A stretch of DNA of 64,000 nt from Schistosoma haematobium (Eukaryota > Platyhelminthes > Trematoda > Strigeidida > Schistosomatidae): the NCBI RefSeq assembly GCF_000699445.3, contig NC_067198.1:45380691-45444690 (forward strand). Reading direction: 5' to 3'. Each line of letters begins with the position of its first letter. Position 1 is the first letter of the stretch. Below the pieces are notes generated by a model. It made no database searches. It was not told the DNA's origin and saw only the letters and a list, made by a program, of their open reading frames with translations. Of this stretch, positions 46,391 through 61,043 are shown in pieces. Position numbers and translations under genes: made by a program.

Positions 46391-46712
46391 GCAGTTAGGA
46401 TAATAGGTCTATCGACTTATATTAATCCTTACAGTTTGTATCACTTTGGCGCTACGATCTCGTTTTGAATATATCGACAGAATGTGCTTATATTCTGTGT
46501 TCTGGTAAATAATTACGGTAACTAGACATCGCGCTCTATTTAAAAAGACAGTGGTATTGTTTCTCGTTGAGTTAATTAACAGTTTTGATCGTAAATTACG
46601 CATCGCAACTACTGTTTACACTTTAATTGCAGTTAAAGTGATATTGTATTGAGCGTTTCGATTTCGCTTTTGTGTATTTATTGCATCGAAGCATACTTGG
46701 TCGACTCGATTT
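46391..46712. mobile_element. Short C-like retroelement with inverted 5' part (twin-primed?)
   Basis: 46391-46512 on the minus strand resembles the 3' end of element C (GATAATAGGTCTATCGACTTA corresponds to GGATAGGAGGTCTATCGACC at 35620, then TTAATCCTTACAGTTTGTA). 46513-46712 is the inverted C 5' UTR segment described at 41257. The layout, 3' end plus inverted 5' piece, is that of a twin-primed insertion. It lies 19 bases after RIOK1 exon 1. Confidence 0.5.
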
Positions 46713-49121
46713 AGTCTTCAGTAATAAGGATAGTAGGTTGATGAACCTGTATTAATCCTGACACACTGCTTTCCAGTGAAGGTCCAGTTTCTCCTTGAAA
46801 GTATTCACTGATGGGTCTGATACCACTTGTTCGGGTAAGGCGTTCCAATGATTGACTACTCGATGAGAAAAACGGGACACCACTTTAAGTTTATTAGATC
46901 GTGGTTTATGAACCTTCTTGCTATGACCTCGGAGATTATTAGTGCTGTAGGGAGCAAAAAGACAAGACATATTAACACCCAAATCATAATTGAAGATACG
47001 AAATGCCAGTGTAAGGTCACCTCGTGTCCTACGATACGACAAGGGGAAAAGATTTAGGCGTTTTAAACACTCATCGTAAGGGAGTCTAGAAAGACCCTTC
47101 ACTAATTTCGTTCCTACATGCTGGACACGCTCAAGGGAGTTAGTATCCTTTACCAGACACGGGCTAGCTGCTTGGATACAGTACTCTAAATATGGTCTTA
47201 CATAGGTGGGATATAAAATTCGGAACGTTTCCTCGTCAAAAGATTTGAACGCTCGGCGAAGTGACCATAACGCACGAAAACCTTTGACAGCGGCTGCTTT
47301 GCAATGCGTATTTGTTTTTAAATCATGACTTAATACTACTCCTAAGTCTTTATGCTCTTGAACGCTTTGAAGAGGTTTACCCTCAATAGTGTAACGGTAA
47401 CTATTACCGTGACCGATGTGCATTAGCACACTCTTCCTAGCATTGATTTCTAAGCCCCACTCTCGAGCCCATCTAACTAAATCGTCTAAGTCAGCTTGAA
47501 GATCCAGATGATCAGCCGCACTTTTATTGTTCTCCAGATTTTTACATCATCCGCAAACAATAATGTCGACGACCTAAGTAACAGCGGTAACTCATTAACG
47601 TAGAGAAGGAGGAGCAGAGGGCCTAAGATGGTGCCTTGGGGTACACCACTTTTGACCGGCTTCCAATCGGATAGCGTTCCGTTGACCCTCACTCTCTGTC
47701 TGCGGTCACATAGGAAATTTCCTATCCACTCATGCACAGTACCTATTATTCCGAAGCTCGTGAGCTTCTGCATAAGACCTACATGTGAAACCTTGTCGAA
47801 TGCCTTGCTAAAATCTATGAATATCACATCAACAGACAGACCGTTATCTATAGCTGCTGTCCAATCCTCCCTCGCAATAAGCAAGTTAGTCAAGCATGAA
47901 CGCTTGTTACGAAATCCGTGTTGCTCAGGAGCTAACAGATTGTGTAAATCTATGTGGCTTAGCAACCTAACCCGAATTATCTTTTCAACTTAACGACTAT
48001 GCTAGTTAGACTAACAGGCCGGTAGTTAGATACTATCTGTCTCTGACCATCCTAAATTTATAGGACTGACTATAGCTTCCTTCCAATCTCTAAGGAGTTG
48101 AGCGAGTGGAAAGGACATGTTGAAGAGTGTCGCAAGCGGTTTTGAAATAATGTCCGCAAGAGATGACAGCAACCGTGAATGTAACCCGTCAGGGTCCGGT
48201 GTGTTACCAGGTTTGAGGTTAGTTATGAACGGAAGGACAGTTTCCTCAGTCACCTGTACAGATTCCATGGTTGGTATCTCAGTGTGAGTGGGACACGTAT
48301 TTGTTACAATAAACGTAGAGAAGACTTCGCTAAAATAGTTTGAAAAAGTCTCAGCTTTTGCTCGATCTGATTCAGCTAGTAATTCTGAGTTTTCGTGTAA
48401 CAGTAACGGGGGAATACCATCACGACGTTTCGTCCGCCGTTTAACATACGAAAACAATCGTTTCGGACAAGTACGGCTATCACATACTAAATGTCGTTCG
48501 TAAGTGGTACGGGATTTGGCTATGGTTTTCTTACAGATATTACGGAATTTTTGGTACTCACGCTTAAATGGTGCATGACCTGTCAAAAGAATAAGTCCCA
48601 GAAATGTTTCCTACGCTTTAACAGTTTCCGGGTTTCCTTATTAATCCATGGAGGGCAATGTGATAGCTTACGTGCTGACCATGGGATAAATGGCGACGTT
48701 ACGGACTCGAATGTAGCCTTAAACTTATTCCATTCATCTTCGATCATTCCATCCGCGTCGACCGACCAATCAGTCGAGATAGCACAGTCTCTGATTGCCG
48801 GAATATTGGCTCGCCAGATATTGGGACGGGGTGGAGCAGATACGAATTGTATACCATGTGTCCTAAACTTAAGGTGAATTACAACGTGATCACTGTTCAC
48901 TAGTGGGGGAAGGTGCTGAATATCAAAGACATCCTCACAGTGGTGGGTGCGGGAGAGGTCCAGCAGTGATGGATCATGATTGAAATCAATATGTGTCGGT
49001 TTTGTGATACATTGTACAAGTGCACACTGAATAACGGTAGATAAAAGGTCGCTATCGAAACCACTACCTCGAGCTGTAAGCTCTTTCCAGTTGATATGCG
49101 GTGCGTTGAAGTCCCCAATGA
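46713..49121 (-). mobile_element. CR1-like element A, 5'-truncated within the endonuclease
   Basis: On the minus strand: endonuclease C-terminal half (49121-48583; IGDFNAPHINWKELTARGS, LVNSDHVVIHL), linker (48586-48026), RT palm (47965-47486; FIDFSKAFDKVSH, LLFADDVKIW) and C-terminus (47429-46752; RALWSLRRAFKSF to DLHWKAVCQD). A few small frameshifts are present, for example near 47995 and 47525. The 3' end has TCAGTAATAAGGATAG at 46716-46731, as in A' at 27290. It lies in RIOK1 intron 1, antisense to the gene, and abuts element B head to head at 49121/49122. Confidence 0.9.
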
Positions 49122-53455
<4,334 letters not shown>

Positions 53456-53689
53456 GAAGCTAAACCAGTGTGGAGAGTTAAGAATAATATTGACAGTTGA
53501 TAGTAAGGGTTAGGAACTGGATATAGGGTTTTCATGACGAACTGACATCAACTATAATGCCGAAACTCTAAGTAGACAAATGAACGGATCAATTTTGCTC
53601 CAAAATTGAAGACCTGTTTTCGTAAATTTTATTGGCTCGTCCATAAATTATAGTCTCGCCCATTAATTCTTCCGATTTCTGAAAAAACT

Positions 53690-53895
53690 TACCAATAGCC
53701 CATAATACCATAAAGCCCTCGACGGCAGCAGCAGCCTTACAGTTACTCGTAGTTTTGAGGCCTCTGCTTAAAATGACTTCTAGGTCTTTGTAGTCCATTA
53801 CTTTGGGTAATACAACTCCACGTATTGTGTAGTGATACGAATCGTCATAGTTATTTAATTGCATCACCACACCCTTGTTAGGATTTACCAGGAAT
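53690..53895 (-). mobile_element. C-like RT fragment
   Basis: Encodes MVMQLNNYDDSYHYTIRGVV, LPKVMDYKDLEVILSRGLKT and SNCKAAAA on the minus strand, the counterpart of VVMQLNNSDESYDYTLRGFV in element C. Only the segment after the palm is present. It lies in RIOK1 intron 1. Confidence 0.75.
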
Positions 53896-54129
53896 CATTT
53901 TTATTTCGGCTGGATATGTAGCGGTAAATTATTTTACCCAAAGCTCTTTGTGGACACGTCAGAACACAAACTGCTTGCTTATTTTATTCCTGGCAATTCC
54001 TAGTTTCCACACTTTCGATTTTACTGATAAATCGTTTTGTAACATGTAAGTATAGAGTTTGAAACACTATTTAGAAAAGTAAGCCATTTTTTGTCAGACT
54101 CAAATTATGAAATTTGTTTCTATATGTGT

Positions 54130-54610
54130 TGTGTGATATCTACTGCCTCCAAACGCCCTGGTATAGCCGAGAGTGAGGTGGGCCCGTCCTCTCTCTCGGA
54201 ATGCTCTCACACGGCCACGCGTATACAGCCTCTGCTAGGGAAGTTCTACTCACTGCCTTCTCGTGGCAGGCGTGTTGTTTGCGAAAGTGAGGACGAAAGG
54301 CGAATGTCCGGCGCTATAACCGGATTCCAAACCAATGGTGCACATGGGCTCCAGTATCCTGTAGGAACAAATGGCGTATGAACCAATCGTTGGTCACCGA
54401 CTTCCATGGGAATGCATCTCCTTACGATGCTCCACTGCCTTGTGGATCAGACCTTTAGGTCAAAGGCTCCGGGTGTGGCCCCCTACGAAAACCACCTGCT
54501 TCGGTCTGGGCGCCCGGGCAGTATCACAGCCCACACACACAAATATGGTGTGGCGCATATATATTTGGTGCCCTCTTGTACCAATATTTGTGTTGAAACA
54601 AATAAATAAA
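54130..54610 (+). repeat. Interspersed repeat R with AAAT tail
   Basis: A well-preserved copy: CCCTGGTATAGCCGAGAGTG, CGTGGCAGGCGTGTTGTTTG, CACATGGGCTCCAGTATCCT, CACCTGCTTCGGTCTGGGCG, and a right end with GTTGAAACAAATAAATAAAA. The right-end AAAT run marks it as the 3' tail, so this copy is on the plus strand and those at 17.6 and 58.8 kb are on the minus strand. It is GC-rich compared with its surroundings. Function unknown. Confidence 0.7.
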
Positions 54611-54619
54611 ATAAATATC

Positions 54620-55570
54620 TACTGGTTATTCACTGATACTTATTCAGGTAGATTATTTGTTCGTCGCATCTGTGGTGTGCAAATAGTCGAGATAAATAGT
54701 GTTCCGTTGAGGTGAGGTTTTACTACAGTATAGTGATATTTCATATGTTGCGTAGGAAAATATCATATTAGTTCGTCAAAGTTTTTTCAGTTACCAATTA
54801 GTATTAAGCGAATGTTGAATAAGTTACTTGGGGGTGTATGGTTATGAAAGTTGGTAATTTGTGTTGCCTTGTTGCATTGATACTATTTGCTTCACCCACA
54901 ATTGTGTTATTAAAATCCAATAACAGTGGTGTTTTAAACAAAGTAGTTCGAATGAAAATAGCATATTCGCGATACACAATGAAATAGCTTCCTGGATATT
55001 ATACTGAGCATATTTACTACCCGAGAACTTTTCGGCAACCTAAATGCGGAATAAGACAAAGACATCAGAAGAGAATATTTATATTAGGCGTCTTAGAGAT
55101 ATGGTCTCATTCCTTCTGTGTTGTGACCCATGGTTTGTCACACCTTCAATCAAGCTCACATATAAGGTCCCAGCCTGTTTGATTACACAACTGACAATTG
55201 TTACCCTAATTGTTAGTTCAGATTTGTGAAACCCTTTGGTTTTGATGGGCGTTCAGTTTATGAACTGCCACTGCTTTCGTCGATACCTATGATTTGACCT
55301 AATTTTTTTTATTAGCGTGCAACTCAGAAGACTGCACTGTTTTATCATATAGCTGATATAGATAGCGTCTTGATAGACAAAAGGACAAAGGCTACATATA
55401 TTTTTCCACATTTTCTCAAACTTTCTAGTGAGGCATTCTTAGTTTATATATAGCTCTAAGCTGGGTACATAAATCGGCCGGTGAATTAATAATATCGTTA
55501 ATCCTTTCCCGTCCTTTCCACTGTTATCTCACCAAGTGTTTAGTTATTATTTCTTATTTTTTTTATATTT
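54620..55570. other. RIOK1 intron 1, no feature recognised
   Basis: AT-rich intron sequence leading to a T-rich tract (TTATTTTTTTTATATTTTCAG) that forms the polypyrimidine tract and acceptor of RIOK1 exon 2. Confidence 0.6.
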
Positions 55571-55574
55571 TCAG

Positions 55575-56062
55575 GAAAAGAAGCAAACATATATCATGTA
55601 AAAAATAAGGAGAATGTGGATTTAGCTATCAAAGTTTATATGACATCAATAATGCCATTTAAATCTCGCGATAAATACGTAAAGGGTGATTTTAGAATGC
55701 GTCATGGTTACTCAAAGTCAACATCTTGGAAGCTTGTATGTAAATGGAGTGAAAAAGAATATCGTAATTTACTCCGAATAAATCAATCGGGTTTAATAAG
55801 TGCCCCCAAACCTCTACGTTTGAAAGGTGTTGTTCTATTGATGACGTTTGTTGGGAAGGATGGTATTCCCGCTCCAAAGTTAAAGGATGTTTGTTTTCAC
55901 GAAAGCGATTGCAAAGATTCCCCCGATTGGGCTGCCTTGTACTTTCAAGTTATTCATGATATACGAACTTTGTTTCAAAAGTGCCGCTTAGTCCACGCCG
56001 ACCTGAGCGAATACAACTTACTATATCTTGATGGAAGAGTTTGGATGATTGATGTTTCCCAG
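55575..56062 (+). CDS. RIOK1: RIOK1, exon 2 (kinase core)
   Basis: A 488-base exon; acceptor TTTTCAG before 55575, donor GTAGGT at 56063, phase 0. It completes the P-loop (GKEANIYH). It has the ATP-site lysine in LAIKVYMTSI, the RIO-specific loop FKSRDKYVKGDFRMRHGYSK, the KWSEKEYRNLLRI helix, LLMTFVGKDGIPAPKLKDV, the catalytic loop LVHADLSEYNLLY (Asp and Asn present) and the metal-binding IDVSQ. All residues known to be needed for RIO1 phosphoryl transfer are present, so the enzyme should be active. The exon lies after a 9.2-kb intron packed with retroelements. Confidence 0.96.
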
Positions 56063-56340
56063 GTAGGTATTCACTACTAAACTAACTAGTGAGATTTTGT
56101 ATTACATTGTTCGTAGGTTTTAAATTCTATTACTTTTGAAACTATTTAGTATTCTAGAGGTTATTCGAAAGCGATATTGCCAAACACTAAACAAATCTTT
56201 CATTTCTACAGACTACCTGGTTGTGGTCCGTGATTACTGTGACCAGTGATAAGAGACTAAGGGTGACATGTAGGTATCATTACCAAGGTTTGATTTGGTA
56301 ATTTCGGATAAATTGAGCATTGGGTAGATTGTTATAAATA
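56063..56340. other. RIOK1 intron 2, no feature recognised
   Basis: AT-rich intron start, no motif seen. Confidence 0.5.
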
Positions 56341-56352
56341 AATACTATATTT

Positions 56353-56476
56353 GGAATATCCCAATGGGTAAAAAAAGTAGATTTTCTGAATTTGGTTATT
56401 TATTTTCTGAAGAAGTGACTTGCACTAAGTCACGAAACGTCAGAAAATCTAGTTTTTCTACTCACTGGGATATTAC
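56353..56476 (+). ncRNA. Candidate Penelope-type hammerhead ribozyme within a palindrome
   Basis: Core CTGAAGA at 56407-56413; an extra A; stem II GTGACTT-GCACT-AAGTCAC (7 bp); GAAA at 56434-56437; then CGTC with the putative cleavage after 56441. Stem I is TTTT against AGAA next to the core. Outer arms GGAATATCCCAATGGGTAAA (56353 on) and TTTTTCTACTCACTGGGATATT (to 56473) are inverted copies, so the whole unit can fold as a hairpin. Stem III is only A-U and C-G, so cleavage would need a dimer. Hammerheads of this kind are known from Penelope-like elements. Activity is not proven. Confidence 0.6.
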
Positions 56477-57260
56477 AAATATATTATTTATTTATAAGGG
56501 TGACATGGTTCAGAATACTTTTTAGTAGAGAAGGTGCACTCCTTGTCTTCACTTAAGTTTATGAATTTATCTCTAATTTAACCCCACTAATCTATATTTT
56601 CTCGAATTGTATCTCTGATACCCAATCTTTTCTATTACCACTAGTATTGTTACTATTTCTACTACTATGGGATTTGCCCTAACAATTTCATCTCGTTGTG
56701 CTAATGAGGTTTGTCGAATTGAACCTATGTAACACATATGCCAGGTTTTGCGTTCCATTTCACTGACTGATTGTTGATGGCCTTCGCCATGTAGTCATCA
56801 GTATTATTAAAAATAGTAATTTCAAAGCAAGTAAACTGACCAATCTGTCCATCTTTTGAGTTATGTACTAGTAAACAAAACATGGGCACAAATTATTTTG
56901 GAAGCAACACTTAAGAAGTTACTAACCCATCAAATCAATTTCTAAAGACTTCACTCTGTGATTTCGCCAGAGTAGTGTTGTGTATTTGTAGCCTCAACAA
57001 CTAAGCTTTTTAACTGTATGGGGAAATGAAGCAGACTACAAATGTCTTCCCTAATTTAGTATTTTAGCAATCTCGTCATAGCTCTATGACCCGATTTCGT
57101 CACTTTCTAATCTACCAAGACCGGTGTCTTGAGTTAAGTAAGCACTTTATTCTCAGCATTAAGTAAAAAACTTGCCGATACAAATATGTCCGAATATCAA
57201 AGAATGAAAAAAAATGTCTAAATATCTTCACATAATCATATGGTGATTTTGCTATTTCAT

Positions 57261-57878
57261 ACCACAGATGCCTTAGAAATATTGCTGGCATCTGCTGGGA
57301 TCACCGGGTAAGTAATAGTGAGGTTAGACGCAGGGTATTAGGAAACGATGGTAAATCAGTTGATGAGGTTGTTAATCTTCATCGACTGAGATGGTTGGGC
57401 CGCGTGTTACTTATGCCTGAACACCGATTACCACGTCGTGCAATGCTAATGGGTGTTAGAGATAGTTGGAAGAGAATTAGGGGCGGCCAAACCAAAACGT
57501 GGCATCAGTGCTTGAAGACACTAACCTCTAGTCTGAGCCATGTTGGTAGATGCAGACTACTTGGTTGGGGTTCGCGTGACTTTCGTAACCGAGGGTTGGA
57601 GACTTGGTGACATGGCTCAGAATCGATCACAATGGCGTCCGTGTATACACTCTCTGTCTTCCCTTAAACTAAGAGATTAAAATCGCTTCATATCTTTCTT
57701 TCTACGAACTAATTCTTTCTTCCTGTACTTTATCTCTATATGCAATCTTTCTCTTATATATTACCACCTTTGACCCAACCACTGCTATGAATCCGGTGTT
57801 CATCTTGTTGTGCTGATGCGGTATGGCAACCTGGACCGATGCACATATGTGCCTGGTCCTACGTTGTAGCTGACTGAC
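57261..57878 (+). mobile_element. RTE family F, 5'-truncated insertion in RIOK1 intron 2
   Basis: Contains WDHRVSNSEVRRRVLGND-type sequence, MGRVLLMPEHRLPRRAMLMG and the HVGRCRLLGWGSRDF end, then a TGTAGCTGACTGAC tail. A 13-base duplication TTTGCTATTTCAT flanks it (57248-57260 and 57879-57891). It is almost identical to 35761-36298. Confidence 0.9.
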
Positions 57879-58215
57879 TTTGCTATTTCATTACACCAAT
57901 GAGCAATGACGTTAAATTGCTTCAATTAGCTACAGATTAAAACTAAAATACTCCATGAAGAAGCTAGAAAACTAATTACTCCTATCCACATTCTTGCAGT
58001 GTCAGTTTCGTTTTGGTATATTAACTAGCAGCTTAAGAATCTCAGTCAATCATATGCGACTTAGAACCTGAAATGTACATACGGTCAATTTGCAATACCA
58101 CACTGCCTCAAGGACGAATTATTCCAGGACAAATCCCAGAGTAACAGGAGAAGTAACAGTAGCAATAGTAGTAAAGATTAAGTATAGAAAAACGAGATAA
58201 AGGTACAGGCAGGTT

Positions 58216-58575
58216 TCAGGACTCAGATTCTAAAAGAAGAAAAATAGTCCCAGCGTCGGCAAATAATGCACGACGTGGAATTCTCTGGGACGGCATTCGT
58301 AGAACATGTTCAAGCCACCGAAGTCGGTGTTTCAAGATGGTGATACCAATTGCATTATCGTCTCTGTGCCCGAACACACGATGCCGAACCTCTGCATTAC
58401 TAACATGGTGTTGCCACTGGATGTCAGCAATCCTTCGGAGACAGCGATGATCGAACACAGAGAGTCTTCTAACATCCTCAACTCGGAGAGGCCAGGTTTC
58501 ACAAGGATAGAGCAGAACTGCTCTCACCGACGCGTTGTAGATCCGAACTTTTACAGCCAGACTGGTGCATGTGGT
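58216..58575 (-). mobile_element. RTE fragment (C-terminal RT region)
   Basis: Encodes MRAVLLYPCETWPLRVEDVR, FDHRCLRRIADIQWQHHVSN and VLRMPSQRIPRRALFADAGT on the minus strand. Same subfamily as 17040-17580. Confidence 0.8.
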
Positions 58576-58799
58576 TTTAGAAAAACTGCTTCAGTATTCG
58601 TGTTTAGAGGTAGCATACAACTTTCAACCAGGCAGTGACTCGAGAGCGTGTAGACAGAACCGAATGTCCACCATAGGCGATCTGCTGTATAAGTCGAAAA
58701 ATAAGGATACACAGAGTGGGAATAAATGACGTAAAAATATAATAATGGTAATAATAATAATGATGTGAATCGTTTGATTGTTGATCGAAGCAAGACAAG

Positions 58800-59225
58800 T
58801 ATTTTCCATAAATCTCGACATTTCTTCATATTTGTGTGTGGGCTGTGATAGTGCCGGGGTGCCCAGACCGGAGCAGGTGGTTTTCGTAGGGGCCACACTT
58901 CGAGCCTTTGACCTGGAGGTCTGACCCACAAGGCAGTGGAGCGTCGTGAAGAGGTGCATTTTCATGGAAGCCGGTGACCAACGATTGGTTCACATGCCAT
59001 TTGTTCCTGCGGGATACTGGAGCTCATATGCACCATTGATTTGGAATCCGGTTATAGCGCCGGACATTCGCTTTTCGTCCTCTCACTTTCGCAAACACGC
59101 CTGCCACGAGAAGGCAGTGATGAGGATTTCCCTAGCAGAGGCTGTATACGCGTGGCCGTGTGAGAGCATTCCGAGAGAGAGGACGGGCCCACCCCACTCT
59201 CGACCATACCTGGGCCTAAATACTT
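58800..59225 (-). repeat. Interspersed repeat R
   Basis: GTGTGTGGGCTGTGATAGTG, GGAGCAGGTGGTTTTCGTAG, AAGCCGGTGACCAACGATTG, GCCACGAGAAGGCAGTGATG, ending CGACCATACCTGGGCC. It has no clear AAAT run at its left end, so the 3' tail is lost. It lies between two RTE fragments. Confidence 0.7.
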
Positions 59226-59990
59226 GGTGTCTGACCAGGTTTCTGCACGGATTCATACAGCTCGGTTGACTTTTCCAACTTACGTCACTTATCGGGTTGG
59301 CGATTGCCTGTCTACCAACTGGAGGACAAGTATACTGCTCAGCGATTCACTATGGTTTGCTCTGTGGGTGCGAAAGTCCGTCTTTAAAAATAGCAGATAC
59401 TTGCAAGTCATTAGTATTTGGTCATAGATGCCTTTAAAACATGGTTCGTGTATGTTGGGATCACCAAGTAAGGAATGCTGTAGCTAAGCTCAAGGTACCA
59501 ATCAAAGGTGGTCAGCCAATTAGTGAGGCAACAAACCTTCATCTACTGAGGTGGTTAGGATATGTATTATATATGCTCGACCACCACATACCTCAATGCT
59601 AAAGTAGGAGTGGGTTGGAAGAGTTAGCAGTAATTAAACCACGATTATACCAGTCCATGAAGTTAGTGTCTGTTAATCTAAGGCGATTTTAGTAAATACA
59701 CATTACTTGGTTTAGTTCCGAACGACAACCGTGATCAGTGACATGGGCCAAAATTGTTTGCGTATTCATTCTTTCTTCCTTTAGGACCTAATTTTCTTAA
59801 TCTTTTTAGATTTTGTTTAATTACACAAATTAATTATCCCTTCTCCAGCCACTTCTGTCTAGTCATTTCTACTACCGCTAATAATGTTACTTGTACTGCT
59901 CCAACATACTGCTGTGCTAATTTGTTGTAGCACCTTTAACCGATCCATATATGTGCCGAATTCTACACTAAGTATGAGTGACTGAGTTGT
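59226..59990 (+). mobile_element. Degenerate RTE fragment (E/F family)
   Basis: Starts LVSDQVSARIHTARLTF (E element: LVCDEISARIQKARLAF), then becomes fragmentary. The RWLG block survives as GAGGTGGTTAGGATATG near 59545. It ends with a CTACACTAAGTATGAGTGACT tail remnant near 59965. Confidence 0.6.
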
Positions 59991-60235
59991 TTAAGTATCT
60001 TACCAAATCAGTTGGATTGTCATAATCTTCATGAAAAAATCTAGACAGAGACAACGAACGAATATATATATTCCCCAGTACAACTAAGTTCATCTTATGC
60101 TACTTGAAGCCCACTGATGTACAGTTTTTCACCTTTCAAGGCAAATAGCATCCGTTTTCAGTAGGAATATGCAAACATCTTTAGAGTAAAAGTTGTTTAT
60201 ATCTTTCACTAGTAAACTTCATTTACTTTTTATAG

Positions 60236-60880
60236 GCTGTGGAACATGAATCGCCTCAAGCTCTTGAATATTTAAGAACTGATTGTCACAATATAAATAT
60301 ATTTTTTCGCAAACAAGGTGTCTCAACTTTAACATTACGAGAACTTTTCGAATGGGTAGTGAATCCCTCATTGCCTGCACCCGATGATGCATCATCTAAA
60401 GAGTGTTTAATGTCTTTACTTCGAGAAGCTTCAATTCGTGGATTAAATGAAACAATTGAAAAAGAGGATGAAGCTTTTCGATATGTACATATCCCTCGAA
60501 ATTTATCAGTATCTTATCCATTTGTGAGAGATTTTCTTAAAATACAACGTGGACAATTGTCACATTCTGATATTTACTACGCAGCTATAACTGGACTAAA
60601 ACCAGATTTAACAGGCATTTTAACACAACCTCAAGTGACCAAAGAAAACAATGAATGTGAATCGGACAATGAATCAATTACAGACAAAGCTTCAATCACT
60701 TCAGAAATTTCTTCTGAATCTATTAGCGAAGATGTAATTAAAGCAAAGAATAATGCACGACCTCGAAATGAATCTCCAGAAAGTCGTAGGAATAGAAAAA
60801 AAGCAATCAAACAAGAACAAGCTGAAAAGCGAAAACATAAAATTCCTAAGTATGTTAAAAGACGTAAAATAAAAAAGTGA
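60236..60880 (+). CDS. RIOK1: RIOK1, exon 3 (C-terminal lobe and basic tail)
   Basis: Acceptor TTTTTATAG before 60236. It continues IDVSQ into AVEHESPQALEYLRTDCHNI then NIFFRKQGVSTLTLRELFEW, the last RIO-fold helices. An AYIPR-like YVHIPRNLS segment and TGLKPDLTG match the RIOK1 tail. The C-terminus is acidic then strongly basic (ESPESRRNRKKAIKQEQAEK, HKIPKYVKRRKIKK), the usual end of RIOK1. Stop TGA at 60878-60880. The terminal basic stretch probably serves pre-40S or nuclear transport contacts (inference). Confidence 0.95.
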   Translation, partial: AVEHESPQALEYLRTDCHNINIFFRKQGVSTLTLRELFEWVVNPSLPAPDDASSKECLMSLLREASIRGLNETIEKEDEAFRYVHIPRNLSVSYPFVRDFLKIQRGQLSHSDIYYAAITGLKPDLTGILTQPQVTKENNECESDNESITDKASITSEISSESISEDVIKAKNNARPRNESPESRRNRKKAIKQEQAEKRKHKIPKYVKRRKIKK

Positions 60881-61043
60881 AAACTTTGAAATTGATCAGT
60901 GTTTTGCTGACGGATAGTTGTTAGATTATAAATGTTAATATCAAAATAACTGCATTGCACCGTAGCGAAAACGTTTTGTTTAAACTAACAACACAACTTA
61001 AATAACGACACGTTTGATAATTAGTAATTAGCCCCTTTTATAA

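Noticed and set aside
54270..54320. GAGGACGAAAGG in repeat R looked like a hammerhead GAAA segment
   Set aside because: No CTGANGA upstream at the right distance and no cleavage triplet with pairing arms.
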